Assembly: GCF_029784135.1 (NCBI RefSeq)
Contig: NC_073744.1
Coordinates: 10,499,429 to 10,563,428, forward strand
Length of the DNA stretch: 64,000 bases
Direction of reading: 5' to 3'
DNA from: Toxorhynchites rutilus septentrionalis
Taxonomy: Eukaryota > Arthropoda > Insecta > Diptera > Culicidae
Shown: piece after piece, positions 20,131 to 31,583 of the stretch
Numbering within the stretch: position 1 is the stretch's first letter
Layout: each line of letters begins with the position of its first letter
Translations under genes and position numbers: made by a program
Notes under the pieces: model-generated
What the model was told of the DNA's origin: nothing
Database searches by the model: none
Seen by the model: only the letters and a program-made list of their open reading frames with translations

Positions 20131-20699
20131 TCTGGTGTGTATGAAGTTTAAAACCCGTACTTTTGCCCTGACATCATTGCAGACGAAAGAGAGGATACGG
20201 TTATTCACAATCAATGAAAAATTGCATTCTCTGCAGGTAAGGAAAAATCTTGAACGAAAATTGTCTCTGATAATTTTTTTCTGTTCTAGATAAGATTGTT
20301 TTGCTGAAATGCAAGGAGATTTATTGAAAAATAGTTAAGTTAGGGTCAGGACTATGTCTTCTAAGTATTTAAACAACATCGAATAAAAATTTTCATTATA
20401 TTTTCAACAACTTACATTCGCTCTCGGGTCTGCTTATAACGAAATATGGGTTACTGTTCGATATTGTTACCACAGACATGGTTCATGGCCATGTGGTGAT
20501 CTAAGACTGGTATAGCCTCGCATGGCGGATGGAAAATATACACTGCATTTTCTTATAAATTTCATCAACGACAAGACCGCAAGCCTTGGTGGATGTCCAA
20601 TATATCAACGAAGAAATACTGATTTTTATAAAAATTAACAACGCGTATGTACGTGTATGTATGTATGTGTAGATCGTTGAAACATTTAAACACACTTAC

Positions 20700-22640
20700 A
20701 ACACATAGGTTATTAAGTGGTCTGAAAAATCAAATTTTTCCACTTATTCCCAGAAATGACAAAAGAAACTTAATATGTTTTGAATCACTGAACTGATTTA
20801 GATGATCGACATATAAAATTGAAACTAATGACCTAGCCTTTTATCAAAAAATATTTAACTTGCGAAAAAAATTATTATTTATAGTAATTATTGATTGTAG
20901 TCGTATTTTTATTTTTTTATGACTTTGGACTAGAGGGCGCTATATATTTTTTATATTTTTTCTTGAAAGCTGAGGATTTTTTACATAACATATATCGATA
21001 TCAGAGATGCTATTTTTTTTGGTTTTTTAGTTATGAGTTTTCAAAGTTAACCGGTGGTCCGAAAAATCATTTTTCCCCCTTTGTCCAAAAATAACATTCT
21101 GCAAAAAATCATAACATTTTAACTACTGAACCGATTTAGATGATCGATATATTAAATGGAAGCCAATAAGCAAAATTTGAAAAAATATCACACTTGCGGG
21201 AAGTTTGGATTCTAGTAGCATAGGTCTAGTTTAGGCACATATGAATATTGATCGAAGACTTAAAACATGTTAAATTTACAAAGTTATAACCTAAAAACGA
21301 TAATTATAGCATGTCTGATATCAAGATATGTTAGGTAAATAATCCTCAGCTTTCCATGAAAAATATAAAAAAATATAGCGCTCCTATCTTTAACCGAGAA
21401 AACTATGAAAAACTAACTGAATCAATAATTACAAAAATAAAAAATTCAATTTTTTTGCAAAAGTAAAATCTTTTCATAGAAAAATAACGCGTAAGCTTCA
21501 ATTTGATATGTCGATGATAGCAATCGGTCCAATAGTACAAAAGTTATGACTTTTTGTAGTGGGAGAAATGGGGAAAAATTGTTTTCGAACCATCGATTAG
21601 TTTTGAAAAATCATATTTCAAAAACGAAAAAAATAGCATCTCTGATATCGAGATATTTTATGTAAAAATTATCAGCTTTCAAGAAAAAATATAGGAAAAA
21701 AGCGCCCCCTAGTCCAAAGCCATGAATAAATCAAAAAACGACTACACTCAATAATTGCGAAAATAGGATCGATATTATCTGCAAGTTCAATATTTCTCAA
21801 TTAAAGCTCATTGGCTTGAATTTGATATGTCGATCATCTAAATCGGTTAAGTGGTTCGAAAGTTATAAATTTTTTTTTTTTTTTTTTTTATCCAAAATAT
21901 ATATTTTATTAAGGCTCATATGGCGTCAGCCTAACGGGGCCGGGAGTTCAATATTTTGACAATATTTGCTTAGACTATGTTAGTAATATGTAACCGATTA
22001 CTCGCGGTTGACTCGAGGTTAGTATTACAAGTGTTCTCATAATTGGTATGTCGCAGTCTTCGATGCTCTGTACGTGTGCCCGACACGGGATACTTCCTAT
22101 TGGGATGCAGCTGACCATTAATCAGCAACGCCCCCCTAGTCTGTACCCCATATCTAGCGTGGTGCGTCTTTCTCGACTCGAGGAATCCAGGATAGAATGG
22201 TCACTAGCCGGCGCAATCATCAGCTCGTGTAGAGTTGTCATGAGCGGTACAACCTTTGGCTCTTGTTGAATGATCAGTGGACTGCACAACCTTTGGCCCG
22301 TGTGTCTGTAAAGAGTGTGTGTATGTATTGCCGCGACTAAGTAAAAGTTTATCGATCGGATAGGAGGGATATGAAACGGGGACACAACGAAGGAAACATC
22401 ATTAAACGTTGACATCGGCGTTTCTGAGGAACAGGTATAGATGAAGCAGAAGATCAGGATCCCGGCTACCTAAGATATCCCGGACGGGGATATCCGATTG
22501 TCTGCCTTGTGCTCTCAGTGCTCTAGAGAGCTGAGAGCGAGCAGCATGGAACCGGATACACGACCAGACAACATGTATCCGGTTCCATGTTATAAATTTT
22601 TGAAAAAAGTCATTTTGGGAAAAAGTGGAAAAAAATGATT
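20700..22640. repeat. Foldback-like inverted repeat family, copy 1
   Basis: GACTTTGGACTAGAGGGCGC near 20920 and its complement near 21700-21720 mark opposing arms, and ATATCAGAGATGCTATTTT near 20998 pairs with AATAGCATCTCTGATAT near 21628. Motifs such as GAACCGATTTAGATGATCG are repeated on both strands. A second copy is at 57640-58590. Interrupted by the insertion at 21875-22588. It is not coding. Confidence 0.65.
21875..22588 (-). mobile_element. Non-LTR retrotransposon 3' end with poly(A)
   Basis: A poly(T) run at 21871-21889 is the minus-strand poly(A) tail, next to the 3' UTR ending AATAAAATATATATTTTGGA. The duplication GTTATAAATTTTT flanks the insert (21862-21874 and 22589-22601). Its 3' part matches 4018-4260. 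The 5' end carries a 14-bp inverted repeat, ATGGAACCGGATAC / GTATCCGGTTCCAT (22546-22588). A 97-codon frame inside (MSTFNDVSFVVSPFHIPPIR) has no domain I recognise. Confidence 0.65.
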
Positions 22641-23241
22641 TTTTGGATCACCCTAAAATAGAAATGCGCACCCTAATGAGAAAATAAAAAAAATACGAGT
22701 TTAATGTTTTGCGATAAAGAACAAAATTATCACTTCTGACGAAGATCTGAGAACCACTATATTGGTTAGGCATGGATGGATGGAGGCATATATATACAAA
22801 ATACAATGTTACGTGCCACGCGATGTACAAAGTATTAATGAATATGTGAAAATTAACGTTAAAAGACATTTCTGTAGATCTGCACACTTTTACAGACTTT
22901 TCCACGTTTTTAACAGACATTCACATGTTTTTACAGACTTTTTTTAAAAATCATCTGGCATCTCTCCCTTCCACTTTTTATCGAATATTTTCAAATCGCA
23001 GGAGTAAACATTTACGTGACTCTGACTTCGTTTGTTTTTATTTCGTTCGGAAAACGTTATGTCAAAAGAGAGGGGACATTAAAAAGACGGGTGGGTAATG
23101 TCGGGGACATAACCGGAGTGACGTAGGACTATACAAAGGGGACAGCTTTTGTTAAATATATATTTTAAATATATTGTTTTATTTTCTTCTCCTACGTGAA
23201 TACCTACCTATCTACCTGAAAAATGGATTAGTTTACTGTTT

Positions 23242-23278
23242 ACTCTTTATGAATATGTTGATGGTTCTGAAAAGAACC
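23242..23278 (-). promoter_or_regulatory. Histone 3' module, downstream of H2A pseudogene 1
   Basis: Minus-strand GGTTCTTTTCAGAACC (23278-23263) has a perfect 6-bp stem and TTTC loop; AAAGAGTAAAC follows after 14 nt. It lies 230 nt downstream of the first H2A pseudogene in the correct orientation. Confidence 0.7.
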
Positions 23279-23504
23279 TTTGATGTTCTGTTTATGTTAT
23301 CACTCGATATTCCCATCTTGTTCGGTTAAACCTTCCTGTTTAGCTATTGCGTTTGCCACTCGCCACAGCTTTCACAGTTGGAAAATTTCTTCCCATCCAG
23401 CTTGTGACATGTTGTTCAGTAAATTACATTTAATGCGACGTGCCGGAGAAACACTTTGCCACTCACAGAAACTAATTGTTGCCTTGATGAGCGCCGAACC
23501 GAAG

Positions 23505-23728
23505 CTGCTCTGTTCTTGATGCTTTGCAAGCCAACTCGAGCACTCCGACGGCCGAAACTCTATAATCGCTGTTAGGTATACTGGCGCTCCGGCACCAATC
23601 CGTTCGGCCTAGTTACCCTTACGGAGCAATCAGTGAATGCGACCAACAGGGAACTGGAGACCTGCACGGTTCGAGTGAGACTTTGCCTTTCCCTTAACTT
23701 GTCCTCCTTTGTTACGTCCACGATGCCG
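23505..23728 (-). pseudogene. Histone H2A pseudogene 1
   Basis: Histone H2A pairs with H2B in the nucleosome. The minus strand reads [25 protein letters not shown], a stop in place of the next arginine, LLRKGN, a stop in place of tyrosine, AERIGAGAPVYLTAIIEF, then one frame over VLELACKASRTE. These match residues of about 5-75 of insect H2A ([20 protein letters not shown] ... AERVGAGAPVYL). Two stops and at least one frameshift inactivate it. The C-terminal third is unrecognisable. The replication-dependent type is inferred from the 3' stem-loop downstream. Confidence 0.8.
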
Positions 23729-23960
23729 ATGCCGTACAACCACACGGGTTTACGGTTTGAAAGAAAATAAGATATTTTTTTGGGGTCCGCGTGTTTTATA
23801 CTCTAGCGGTACACACTCACAGGATAAAGACAAATCGGCAGACTCAGCCAGAGGGGCGAGTCCAACGAGACGAACGAATGAGCGTTAAAAGGGAGCGATG
23901 GCAAAAAAATACATTGATTACGATTTGTTCGCTCGTTGGATTCACATGCAGGCTAAAAAG

Positions 23961-24005
23961 GGTCCTTTTCAGGATCACAAAATTATCTTCAATCTAAAGA
24001 GTTTA
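23961..24005 (+). promoter_or_regulatory. Histone 3' module (plus strand)
   Basis: GGTCCTTTTCAGGATC (23961-23976) with AAAGAGTTTA at 23996. The sequence that follows (ATCACTCGATATCCCCATCTTG) is the one found upstream of the module at 23263 on the other strand, so two modules were joined by inversion or recombination. Confidence 0.65.
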
Positions 24006-24548
24006 TTGTTTTGTTATCACTCGATATCCCCATCTTGTTCGGCTAAACCTTTTTTGTTTAGCGATTGCATTTGCCACTCGCCACAGCTTTCACAGTTGGA
24101 AAATTTCTTCCCATCCAGATTGTGACATATTTTACAGTAAATTACATTCAATGCGACGTGCCGAAGCACCACTCAGTGTCGCATTGGAAGCGATTTTAAC
24201 CTGTAATTGAACATTTGCGATGACAGTGGTACAGTGTCGACTTTCAATGTGGGGTCATAATTTGGATCTCTATGTTTACAAAAATGTCCAACTAAATAAG
24301 TCGCATTACATGTCCGTCCAATTAGCTAAATGTCGAGCTAATTGTAAATTACTGTACTTTCAATCTGGAAACAATTTTAGAATTGGTGAAAATTGAATAA
24401 TCTGGAAAGTCCCCAACTATCAATAAGCTCAGAACAACTGCCAAATTCACATACTCATCAGATCCTGGCAAACAAATTATGAAAAAATCAATTTGTGTTT
24501 TATTATTATTTTGGATAATGTTTTAGAAAGCATTGAACTATATTTCCT

Positions 24549-24588
24549 AAACTCTTTTTTGGAAGGTTTAATGGCCCTGAAAAGCGCC
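24549..24588 (-). promoter_or_regulatory. Histone 3' module, downstream of H2A pseudogene 2
   Basis: Minus-strand GGCGCTTTTCAGGGCC (24588-24573), one stem mismatch, then AAAAAAGAGTTTAG. Orientation matches the second H2A pseudogene, about 230 nt upstream. Confidence 0.65.
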
Positions 24589-24821
24589 TTGTTTTATGGA
24601 ATGGTTCCAATTTAGAAAACTTTGTACTCGTGGTTTTGAAAAAAACCATTTCGAACGCCCTCGATGCCGCCTTGTTCTGGATTTGCCACCAAAGCAGTTT
24701 GTATAAAGAACAAACTTTTTTCTTCTGCTAACTGATGCCGTTTTGCGATTGCGTTTGCCACTCGCAACTCGCTGCAACTGCCTGTTGTCTTGATGTCCAC
24801 CGAACCGAATGTGTTCTGTTC

Positions 24822-25030
24822 CGAATGCGGGTTTTCCTATCGTCGCGAGCAGCTTTGCCAGCTAACTCGATCACTTCGGCGGCCGAAACTAATAACGCCG
24901 GCTAGGTGGACTGGTGCACTGGTACTAACGCGCTCGGCCTAGCTACCCTTGCGGGGAACTCCAGATCAACACGGTTCGAGCGGGATTTTGCCTTTCCCTT
25001 CACTTTTCCTCCTTAACCATGTCCAGACAT
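24822..25030 (-). pseudogene. Histone H2A pseudogene 2
   Basis: The minus strand starts at the ATG at 25030: MSGHG, a stop replacing lysine, GGKVKGKAKSRSNR, matching the H2A N-terminus. A deletion of about eight codons removes the VGRIHRLL segment. After a frame change RKGS, stop, AERV is seen, then AAEVIELAGKAARDDRKTRI, which matches the alpha-2/alpha-3 region of H2A. Coding is lost through the stop, the deletion and frameshifts. It is closer to real H2A at the N-terminus than pseudogene 1. Confidence 0.8.
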
Positions 25031-25166
25031 GGCTGCTTGGGTTGGTTTGTTGATGTGTTGTGATGCGAACCGATGTGGAGTACGGTTTGAATGAGAATGA
25101 TCGTTACGGAAGGAAGGAAGGTATTGTATTATAGAGACTTTAAACTTTTGCAGTTCATTCGTCTCT

Positions 25167-25248
25167 AGCCTTGAGAAAGGCCCTTTGAAAACTCTACTCT
25201 ACTTTACTCCAGCGCTACCACCTCCGCCCTCTTGCCTTGAGAAAGGCA
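25167..25248 (-). promoter_or_regulatory. Two histone-like stem-loops with TCTC loop
   Basis: Minus-strand GGCCTTTCTCAAGGCT (25182-25167) and TGCCTTTCTCAAGGCA (25248-25233) keep the 6-bp stem and 4-nt loop, but the loop is TCTC instead of TTTC. The first is followed by GCAAAAGTTTAAAG. They may be a diverged subtype of the histone module. Confidence 0.45.
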
Positions 25249-26029
25249 CTCGATCCCTCGCCGTCCAGCCCGTCCAGCAACGATGTTGTCCAGTCGGTGT
25301 CCACACAAAGAATGACGGCTGAAAAAAAGATCGTTACGGCAGCGGAGCGGGGATTTTTAAGCTGAGTGGCTGGCTCGAGAATTACGAATGTGTGAGACTG
25401 CGACCAATGTTTCGTTAATTTTTTTCTTTTTCCTTTCCAATCGTGCTTCATTCTATTTCGCTGCTGCTCTGGTTGCCCGTTTTGGTCGGTACGATTTGAG
25501 GAGCACAAAATGGACCAATCTAAAATGGGCACATAGTGCATTTTGACAATTTCACAATTATTCAATTAATTTCACAATTATTCAATTATTTATCTCAAGA
25601 AAAATGAAATGTTATTCGTTATGATAGATGCGTAGATATATTTCCTATCAATTGATGCATAAACCTTTGCGATCTATTGAGAAATGCTCGAGTTATAAGC
25701 GTTCCAAATCTTGCATTTTTTCCTACTTGTTCAGTGCCTAGATTTCCATTTCACCCCCTATATCTTCCGGTTAGACGTAGTCCTACGTCAAAATGCGTTG
25801 CTCAGTGAAAGGCTGAGATGCTCTTTCAGAGATGGAATGGTTAATTAAACAATTGACGGAAAAATGCAGCTCGTTCATTTTATAATTTTGATTATTTTTG
25901 CCCTTGACAACAATACCTCTTTTATAGTGTTGATTATCATAAGAAAAATAACACTCCTGATCGTTGGATCTCTTTTGACATTTCAATTGGATCTTTTTTG
26001 ACAGCCGTTTTGATTCAGTCCGCACTACC

Positions 26030-26655
26030 TAGCCTGCCCGTACCGCCAATAATGAGCAACTAATACATTCGTTTCTGTCCGTTTGCGATTTATTGGTATA
26101 AATAAGCCATCCGCGGTGGGAAAACAGTCTCGAGCGAGCAGGCGAGCACAACACAACGAGCGAACACCTTTTCCCGAATTCTTCAAGTTTTTTCTCTCGG
26201 CTAGTCATCCAGTTGAATCCTAAAAACTTCCAGTTTTTTATTTTCATCCAGTTATATCTAGTTTTTCATATTCTGCTCCAAGTTTACTCATTTTATGTAA
26301 AATTAATTTACAATGAACTATTATCCCTCCCTTCTCCTTCCTATCCTTGACCAATTTCGTTTTTTCATATGTGTCGCTCGATCGATCCAAGTTGTTGTGA
26401 ATAACCCAGCTACGTGGGGTATATTATCTTGCCAAGGAACTCGGTAACACATCTTAACAATATTACGGCTGGAACGAGAAAGGGCTCGATTTCCTGTGTG
26501 ATGTTTTTACATCAATTGTCAGGCCGAGCTCAAGGTTCGCTCGTCGAGTTGCTATAATCGAGGTATGTACGATTTGTGCGATGAGCGAATAAGGTGAGAC
26601 AGTTATAGCTGGCAGTGGCGTCAATGTGTATTCTGGGATCTACACATCCTCCCCC
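26030..26655 (-). mobile_element. Probable 3' LTR of an LTR retrotransposon
   Basis: On the minus strand a polypurine tract AGAGGGGGGAGGATG is followed by TGTAGATCCCAGAATACAC, the expected junction of internal region and 3' LTR. The LTR has a late TATTTATACCAATAAA block. Its far end and the target duplication are not resolved, so the left limit is approximate. Confidence 0.45.
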
Positions 26656-27400
26656 CTCTCTAAAAAAACATAAATCTGGGGAATAAATGGGAGAAAACTT
26701 GTCTCTCTTCAGTCTTTTTTTTTATTTTCGATATTTCATGTCACCCACAAATGACAGCATTCTATTTTAAATCGTTTTATTTCGGTCTTATCTGATTCCT
26801 CTTCGATATTGTCTGTTTTTTCGCAGTTTTTGTTAGTATACGGTCAATCAAAATATTCCTACCTTCCACATCTGCAAACTTCAGTCTTCTCCACTGTCTT
26901 CATTCATATTTTGTATTCACGAATCGATTCCAATGTTCCCACATTTTATTGGAAGGAATATTATTAAGGAACGGTTGAAAGTTCTCCCAGTGGACATTTC
27001 CCGTGCTAGATAATGGTCCTGGAATTACATTACCGATGCTAAAGCTATGGTCAATTTCGCTGGGTCCTTTTTTTGGGTCCATTTAATGGCTTTCATTTCA
27101 AAGCTTCCACGACCCGGTTTATGGTGGTTTCCATTTGCTTCATTCGCATCGCCAATATTTTTCCACCCTTATATGTGCTCAATCCTTCGTTGCCATCATT
27201 TTCAAAGATGGTTTCCTCTCTTTTATCACGCTCGATACCGCAGCTGTCATTCTCACTGCATCCCAAATTACACCGCTCCTTTTCTGTTCCTCCGTTGTCC
27301 GATCCGATCCGATTTCAATTCCAACTGAACATAGCGCGGTCATTGCGATCCGCTTTTAATTAAATCTAGTGCAGTCGTATGATAAACACTTCATTCGAAA
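26656..27400 (-). mobile_element. Internal remnant of the same LTR retrotransposon
   Basis: Before the polypurine tract the minus strand has broken frames, including MKQMETTINRVVEAL and MDPKKGPSEIDHSFSIGN followed by NVHWENFQPFLNNIPSNKMW (frame 27082-26900). These may derive from gag or an extra 3' frame. No protease, reverse transcriptase or integrase motif is seen, so the copy is largely deleted. Confidence 0.35.
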
Positions 27401-27424
27401 GATAAAATGTCTACGCGTTATTCA

Positions 27425-28200
27425 CTTGTTACTTTTTCATCCGAAAACTTGTTTCAATAGCCTCAAAATTGCTTTCAAAACAGGCTATTAAAATCACCAA
27501 TCGGTATATAAGCGAGCGCCGCTCGGAAATCCACTCATTTATAATTGAACAGCGATTGGAGCATGTTGTCGCTGTTGTGGGGAAGCTAACTTCGTTTATC
27601 ATGAAAGCCCTGATGAATGGTGTCACCAAGAGCCTGTTTGTGCACCTCAGGCCAGAAAGGAATTCATCAGGAGGACAGTGATGCCACAAACGGTTCCGCT
27701 TGAGACATCGGAGCAGCCACCACACACACACATATATGCGCGGAACTATTTTCGTTTGGTTGCCATCCAGCATCGAGAAGATTCCGGAAAGATGTCATCG
27801 TTGCTGAAAAATAATCTACCAGTTCCCCTTGAAATTTAAAAATACATTAATGTGAAAGAGTTTATTTTAATGTTTTCTATCCATATAACACTGCAACCAA
27901 ATACATTTGGTTTTGTGATTTTTCAATCAAGTGCAATGAACAGGTGGTCATCGAGTTAGCATTAACCACTGGTGGGCTTCGAGTATCGAGGAGAATCTGG
28001 AAAGATGTTATCGTTGCTAAAAAATAATCTGCCAGTTCCCTTGGAAATGAAAATTACATTCAACCGAAAGAGTTTATTATGTTTTCTATTTATATAATAC
28101 TGCGACCAAATACATTTACTTTTGTGATTTTGCAATTAAGTGCGATCAACGTAAGACCACGTATTTCGGCAATTTATCAGAGGTGCAATGAATCTTAAGA
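27425..28200 (-). mobile_element. Histone-type repeat fragment H
   Basis: Matches parts of copy D in reverse complement: the promoter block (27430-27790 versus 39990-40380) and the block CCAGTTCCCCTTG...AAAGAGTTTATTTTAATG (27815-27872 and 28033-28080 versus 38220-38300 and 39976-40035). The family termini are absent. Confidence 0.55.
27497..27540 (+). promoter_or_regulatory. Captured histone-type core promoter, copy 1
   Basis: CCAAT (27497-27501), TATATAAG (27505-27512) and an initiator-like TCATTT (27535-27540) lie in order; the TATA-to-initiator spacing is 32 nt. Copy 2 at 40259-40302 keeps the same spacing. Association with histone genes is inferred from the other contents of the repeat family. 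Confidence 0.5.
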
Positions 28201-30887
28201 CGAAATTTCCGTAGAAACGAAGTGAGATAGAAAGTCCCGTCTAGTAGAATGTCGAAACCGCTGTCAGCCATGAGAACAAATTCAACACTTCAAAGTGCGT
28301 CAAAGTGAAGTCAACTTCTAACCGATTTCGTGTCGATTTTCGTTGGTAATCGGCACCTGTTGTTACATATCGGAAGCGGGTGCTCATTCGGGGGGGGGTG
28401 CTAAAATATATCACTGTTTCGCGAAATCAGTGCGACACATGAGAGCCATGTCGTGCAGGAAATCGCGAACCAGCGCCTGCTACGATCTTTACCGTGGCAT
28501 TCCACCTGTGTGTGTGTGTGTGATGTGTCAGTCGCGATATCGACGAGAATTTATACACAACCCGCGATCGGATCCCACGCTCGCTAAACTCAATTGCGTG
28601 TGGCTGCAAATTGAAGATAACAGCTTGTCATAGATAATGGGGAACGAATAGTGAGTGCGCGACTTTGTGAGTTTGTATGCAGCGCTCGGAGAAGAGCCCG
28701 AGAAAATATCCTTTGCCTCGATGGAAACAACGATTTCTGCACATTCATTTAAGCCTTCCCCTAAGGACTGGGAACTTTGTAAGCGAATGTGTGAAGTCTT
28801 ATCGGTTCTTATGTAAATGTACACCTCGTTCGAGGCGCTGACGGTGTGCCGTGTGCAAACACGGTGTGCTCGTCCAGTGTTAAGGTGCGCGCGCGAGGAG
28901 TGAGAGGATCGATCACGATTTAGTTCAAGAGTCGAGTCAACTTCCCGAACCCTCGCATATCTCGATAGTGTAATGAAGTCTTGCACAGTTTGTCGTTGCA
29001 TTAATCTCAACTTGTAAAATTAATATCGCTTATTGGTTCCATTCAGCTGTTCCATGTTGGTGCTGTTGCACAGCACATCATCTGATGGCCGAGCCGGAAA
29101 TGCCGCATTAATTTGACATAATTCGACTCGGCAAGTCCAAAATTCGTCCCCTGGCACTCATTACATTCCGCAGTTCCCGCAAAGGGGGAGTCCAGCAGTG
29201 GTTATGGACGATTCAACTTTTCAACGGACCAATCTTGTCCGAATTGATCGGTTTTATCATTTAATTGATATGTCTTTCACGCTTTCGCCCGAACCCCACA
29301 GCCACAGCGCTTCGGAAGGTGATAATTGGAGTCCGAAGGACGCCCAAAATGGCAGCGTGAAAGGTTCGGGAGAGTCGTCCCGATTTGGCCAAAGGTGGCA
29401 GCCACATTTGGCGTAACATCGCTGCCCATTCTGAGGGGGACCCATGTAATGAGTTAATTAAGATCGGTCCTTGCCGATGTGGGCCCCGCGATGTTGATAT
29501 ACTTGGCGCAAAAGCTCCCAGCGGGGCCGCTATTGATAATAGCAAAAACGGTCATCCGCGTAGCCCTCCTGCCCTGCTGAGGGGGAAGTGCTGCGCGAGA
29601 GTTCGTGACACTTTTTGTATTGCACACTGCACATCTCGCACGGAATGTATAGCAGAGCAGCAAAGCCACAGTCGGGTTGGGGTTGTTTCTAGAAAGAAAC
29701 GAATGGACTGCGCAGGGAAACACAATTTTATGTTTTAATTGTGATATCGTCCGTGGCCGTGGAACAGCAACAGAGTGGCAAACGGCAGCAATAGCTCTTA
29801 TCGGAAGCTGATCTGAGGCATTATAGCGGGAACAAACGTTTTTGTGGTGCAACGTTTGGTTGTCTCGCGAATAGAAAAGTTTATTAGAATAATAGTGCTT
29901 AATTAGCCTATTATTCGCAAGACGTCTTTGTTGACTAGCCTACAGATAGGGAGGAAACGGAAAATTGAGATGTTAGCTGCTATTCGCAGCTGGAGCCGTG
30001 CAGTATCTCGTGGAGGTCTCGTTTTTATCCTAATCTAGATATCGGAACATACGTCAGCGGCTTACGTAATTGTTTTTGTATGGAAAACAACAACCGTAAA
30101 TGGCAAGTTGCTCCGATCGCCGCGGATTTGACCTATTTTTTGTGATATAATCTAAGCCGAACCGTTCAATAGCTTTCGATTCCAGTGCGAGTCATCGGGG
30201 TAGCGATCCGATTGATATTCTATAGGAACCGAAGTGTTTTGAAATGTCACTTTTTAATGGTGTCTTTTAATGGCCGGCTTATTTCTGGTACCGTTCGAGC
30301 GTGGAATGTGCTGTGCCCTGCGAATACTACGAATCTCGTAAAATGTAAATCATTTCACCCCCAGACAGCGATGATGGCGATATCGCGTCGTTGCTTGTTG
30401 TACTCCAAATTTAATTGCCAGCATAGGTTTAATGACGCGGTAGTGTTTCAGAAGTGCCGCTAATTTGTATTCCCAGCCCATCCGTTCCTGTTTGATGGAG
30501 GAATTCAAGCGCCGGACTGGCTGAAGGCCGCGTAATGGAGCCAGCGAAGCCATGAAAATTCTGATGGGCGCCATCAGTGCCAGTGCGGACGATTGTAGAC
30601 CATAGGTTCATATTCTAGATAGGAAATTCGCCACGAGTTCCCACAAGTCACTGCGAAAGTGCATGATTCGCACACGGGATCCAGTTCCAGCAACGGAAAG
30701 GTTAATGGTTTTTTATCGCTCGAGATTGATCGCTCTGCTTCGGGAAATTTCAGAATTTTAAACAGATCCAAGCGCTGCGGCTTCTCTCTAGGCGCCGATC
30801 GACGATGATGACGTTCTGAATTAGCGTACATTTATCTAGTTTGCATATTGATGCTATCGCAATATATCTCACGTTGGTCGGCGGATT
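28200..30887. other. No gene recognised
   Basis: This 2.7-kb stretch is less AT-rich than its surroundings and I found no repeat shared with the rest of the window. It contains a G run at 28390-28400 and a short (GT)n at 28509. Frames up to 160 codons occur on both strands, but none reads as a known domain. It may be host intergenic or intronic DNA. Confidence 0.4.
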
Positions 30888-30972
30888 CACATCCCCGAGC
30901 TTCGAGGAAAAAACCGTCAGCAAAGATCATCCGCGCTCGATCGGGCTTTGTTTTTGCTGTCATTAGCTTAGA
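30888..30972 (+). repeat. Direct repeat, left copy
   Basis: CAGCAAAGATCATCC, GCTCGATCGGGCTTTGT and TTAGACCA are shared in the same order with 34199-34290. The two copies bracket 3.2 kb of mobile DNA. Confidence 0.7.
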
Positions 30973-31010
30973 CCAGCGGTACTTAACCTTTTTTTTTTCA
31001 GATGAGCCAC
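30973..31010 (+). mobile_element. hAT-like terminus
   Basis: CAGCGGTACTTAACCTTTTT resembles the ends of hAT transposons. A matching right end was not found. Confidence 0.35.
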
Positions 31011-31583
31011 AAACACGTGTTAGTCATGGTGTCGCGGGTCCCAAAAAATAAAATACGTCGATTGCTAGTAGGAAATAAACATTGTACAAATTTAAGAGTG
31101 AAACAGAATCAATTGATAGCACTGATAATGGCCGATAAATGAATGCTTTCACTGAGTGAAGGGCGTGAATGTTTGGAGAAGCAAGAAAACGCCAATTTGA
31201 TCAGACTTTCAAATCTACTTTCAGAACTAACATGCACTGTTGATTGCTCGTCGTCTAGAGCATCTCTGAAACACTGCACTTACTTAATATCCGAGAAGTT
31301 TTTTAGTAGGGGAAAGGGGGGCAGTTTCGGATGGGGGCAGTTTCGGACAACGCTTGTAAGAATTAAGTGGTACAATTTTCAACCAAATTGAAAATATAGG
31401 TAAGTTAACAGCCCTTCCACCAACAGCTGTCATATGGTTTGACATCTCCTGGTCGTTTATTACTTACGAAAACAACACAGTGCCCTTTTTCATACACGTT
31501 TCGAAGCTTGAAGTTGTATGTATTTCCCTAATTTCTTTGAGGACGATTTAGAAATTTAAGTACACCACCCCAGTTAGTATTTA

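Larger units (their letters stand above)
19858..22972. mobile_element. Composite insertion with GGGATGCCAGAT ends
   Basis: GGGATGCCAGATTTACAAA near 19857 is matched by AATCATCTGGCATCTCTCC near 22955, both followed inward by T-rich TTTACAGAC motifs. Inside are a hAT-like end, a foldback unit and a non-LTR insertion. No transposase frame survives. Confidence 0.45.
23088..25792 (+). mobile_element. Histone-type dispersed repeat, copy E (H2A-bearing)
   Basis: The left end is the hairpin GGTAATGTC...GACATAACC (23094-23114) followed by GTGACGTAGGACTA; the right end is GACGTAGTCCTACGTC (25774-25789). The last 250 bp match copy C closely (TTTTTCCTAC/GCATGTTC, CCCCCTATATCTTCCGGTTA). Inside are two minus-strand histone H2A pseudogenes and five stem-loops. 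It encodes no transposition enzyme. Confidence 0.65.

Noticed and set aside
27469..27681. 70-codon frame after the captured promoter
   Set aside because: A similar frame exists in the copy at 40118-40330, but the two differ by changes without codon bias and there is no match to any histone; likely a chance frame in a repeat.
28528..29010. 160-codon minus-strand frame
   Set aside because: Composition looks random and there is no recognisable motif or splice context.
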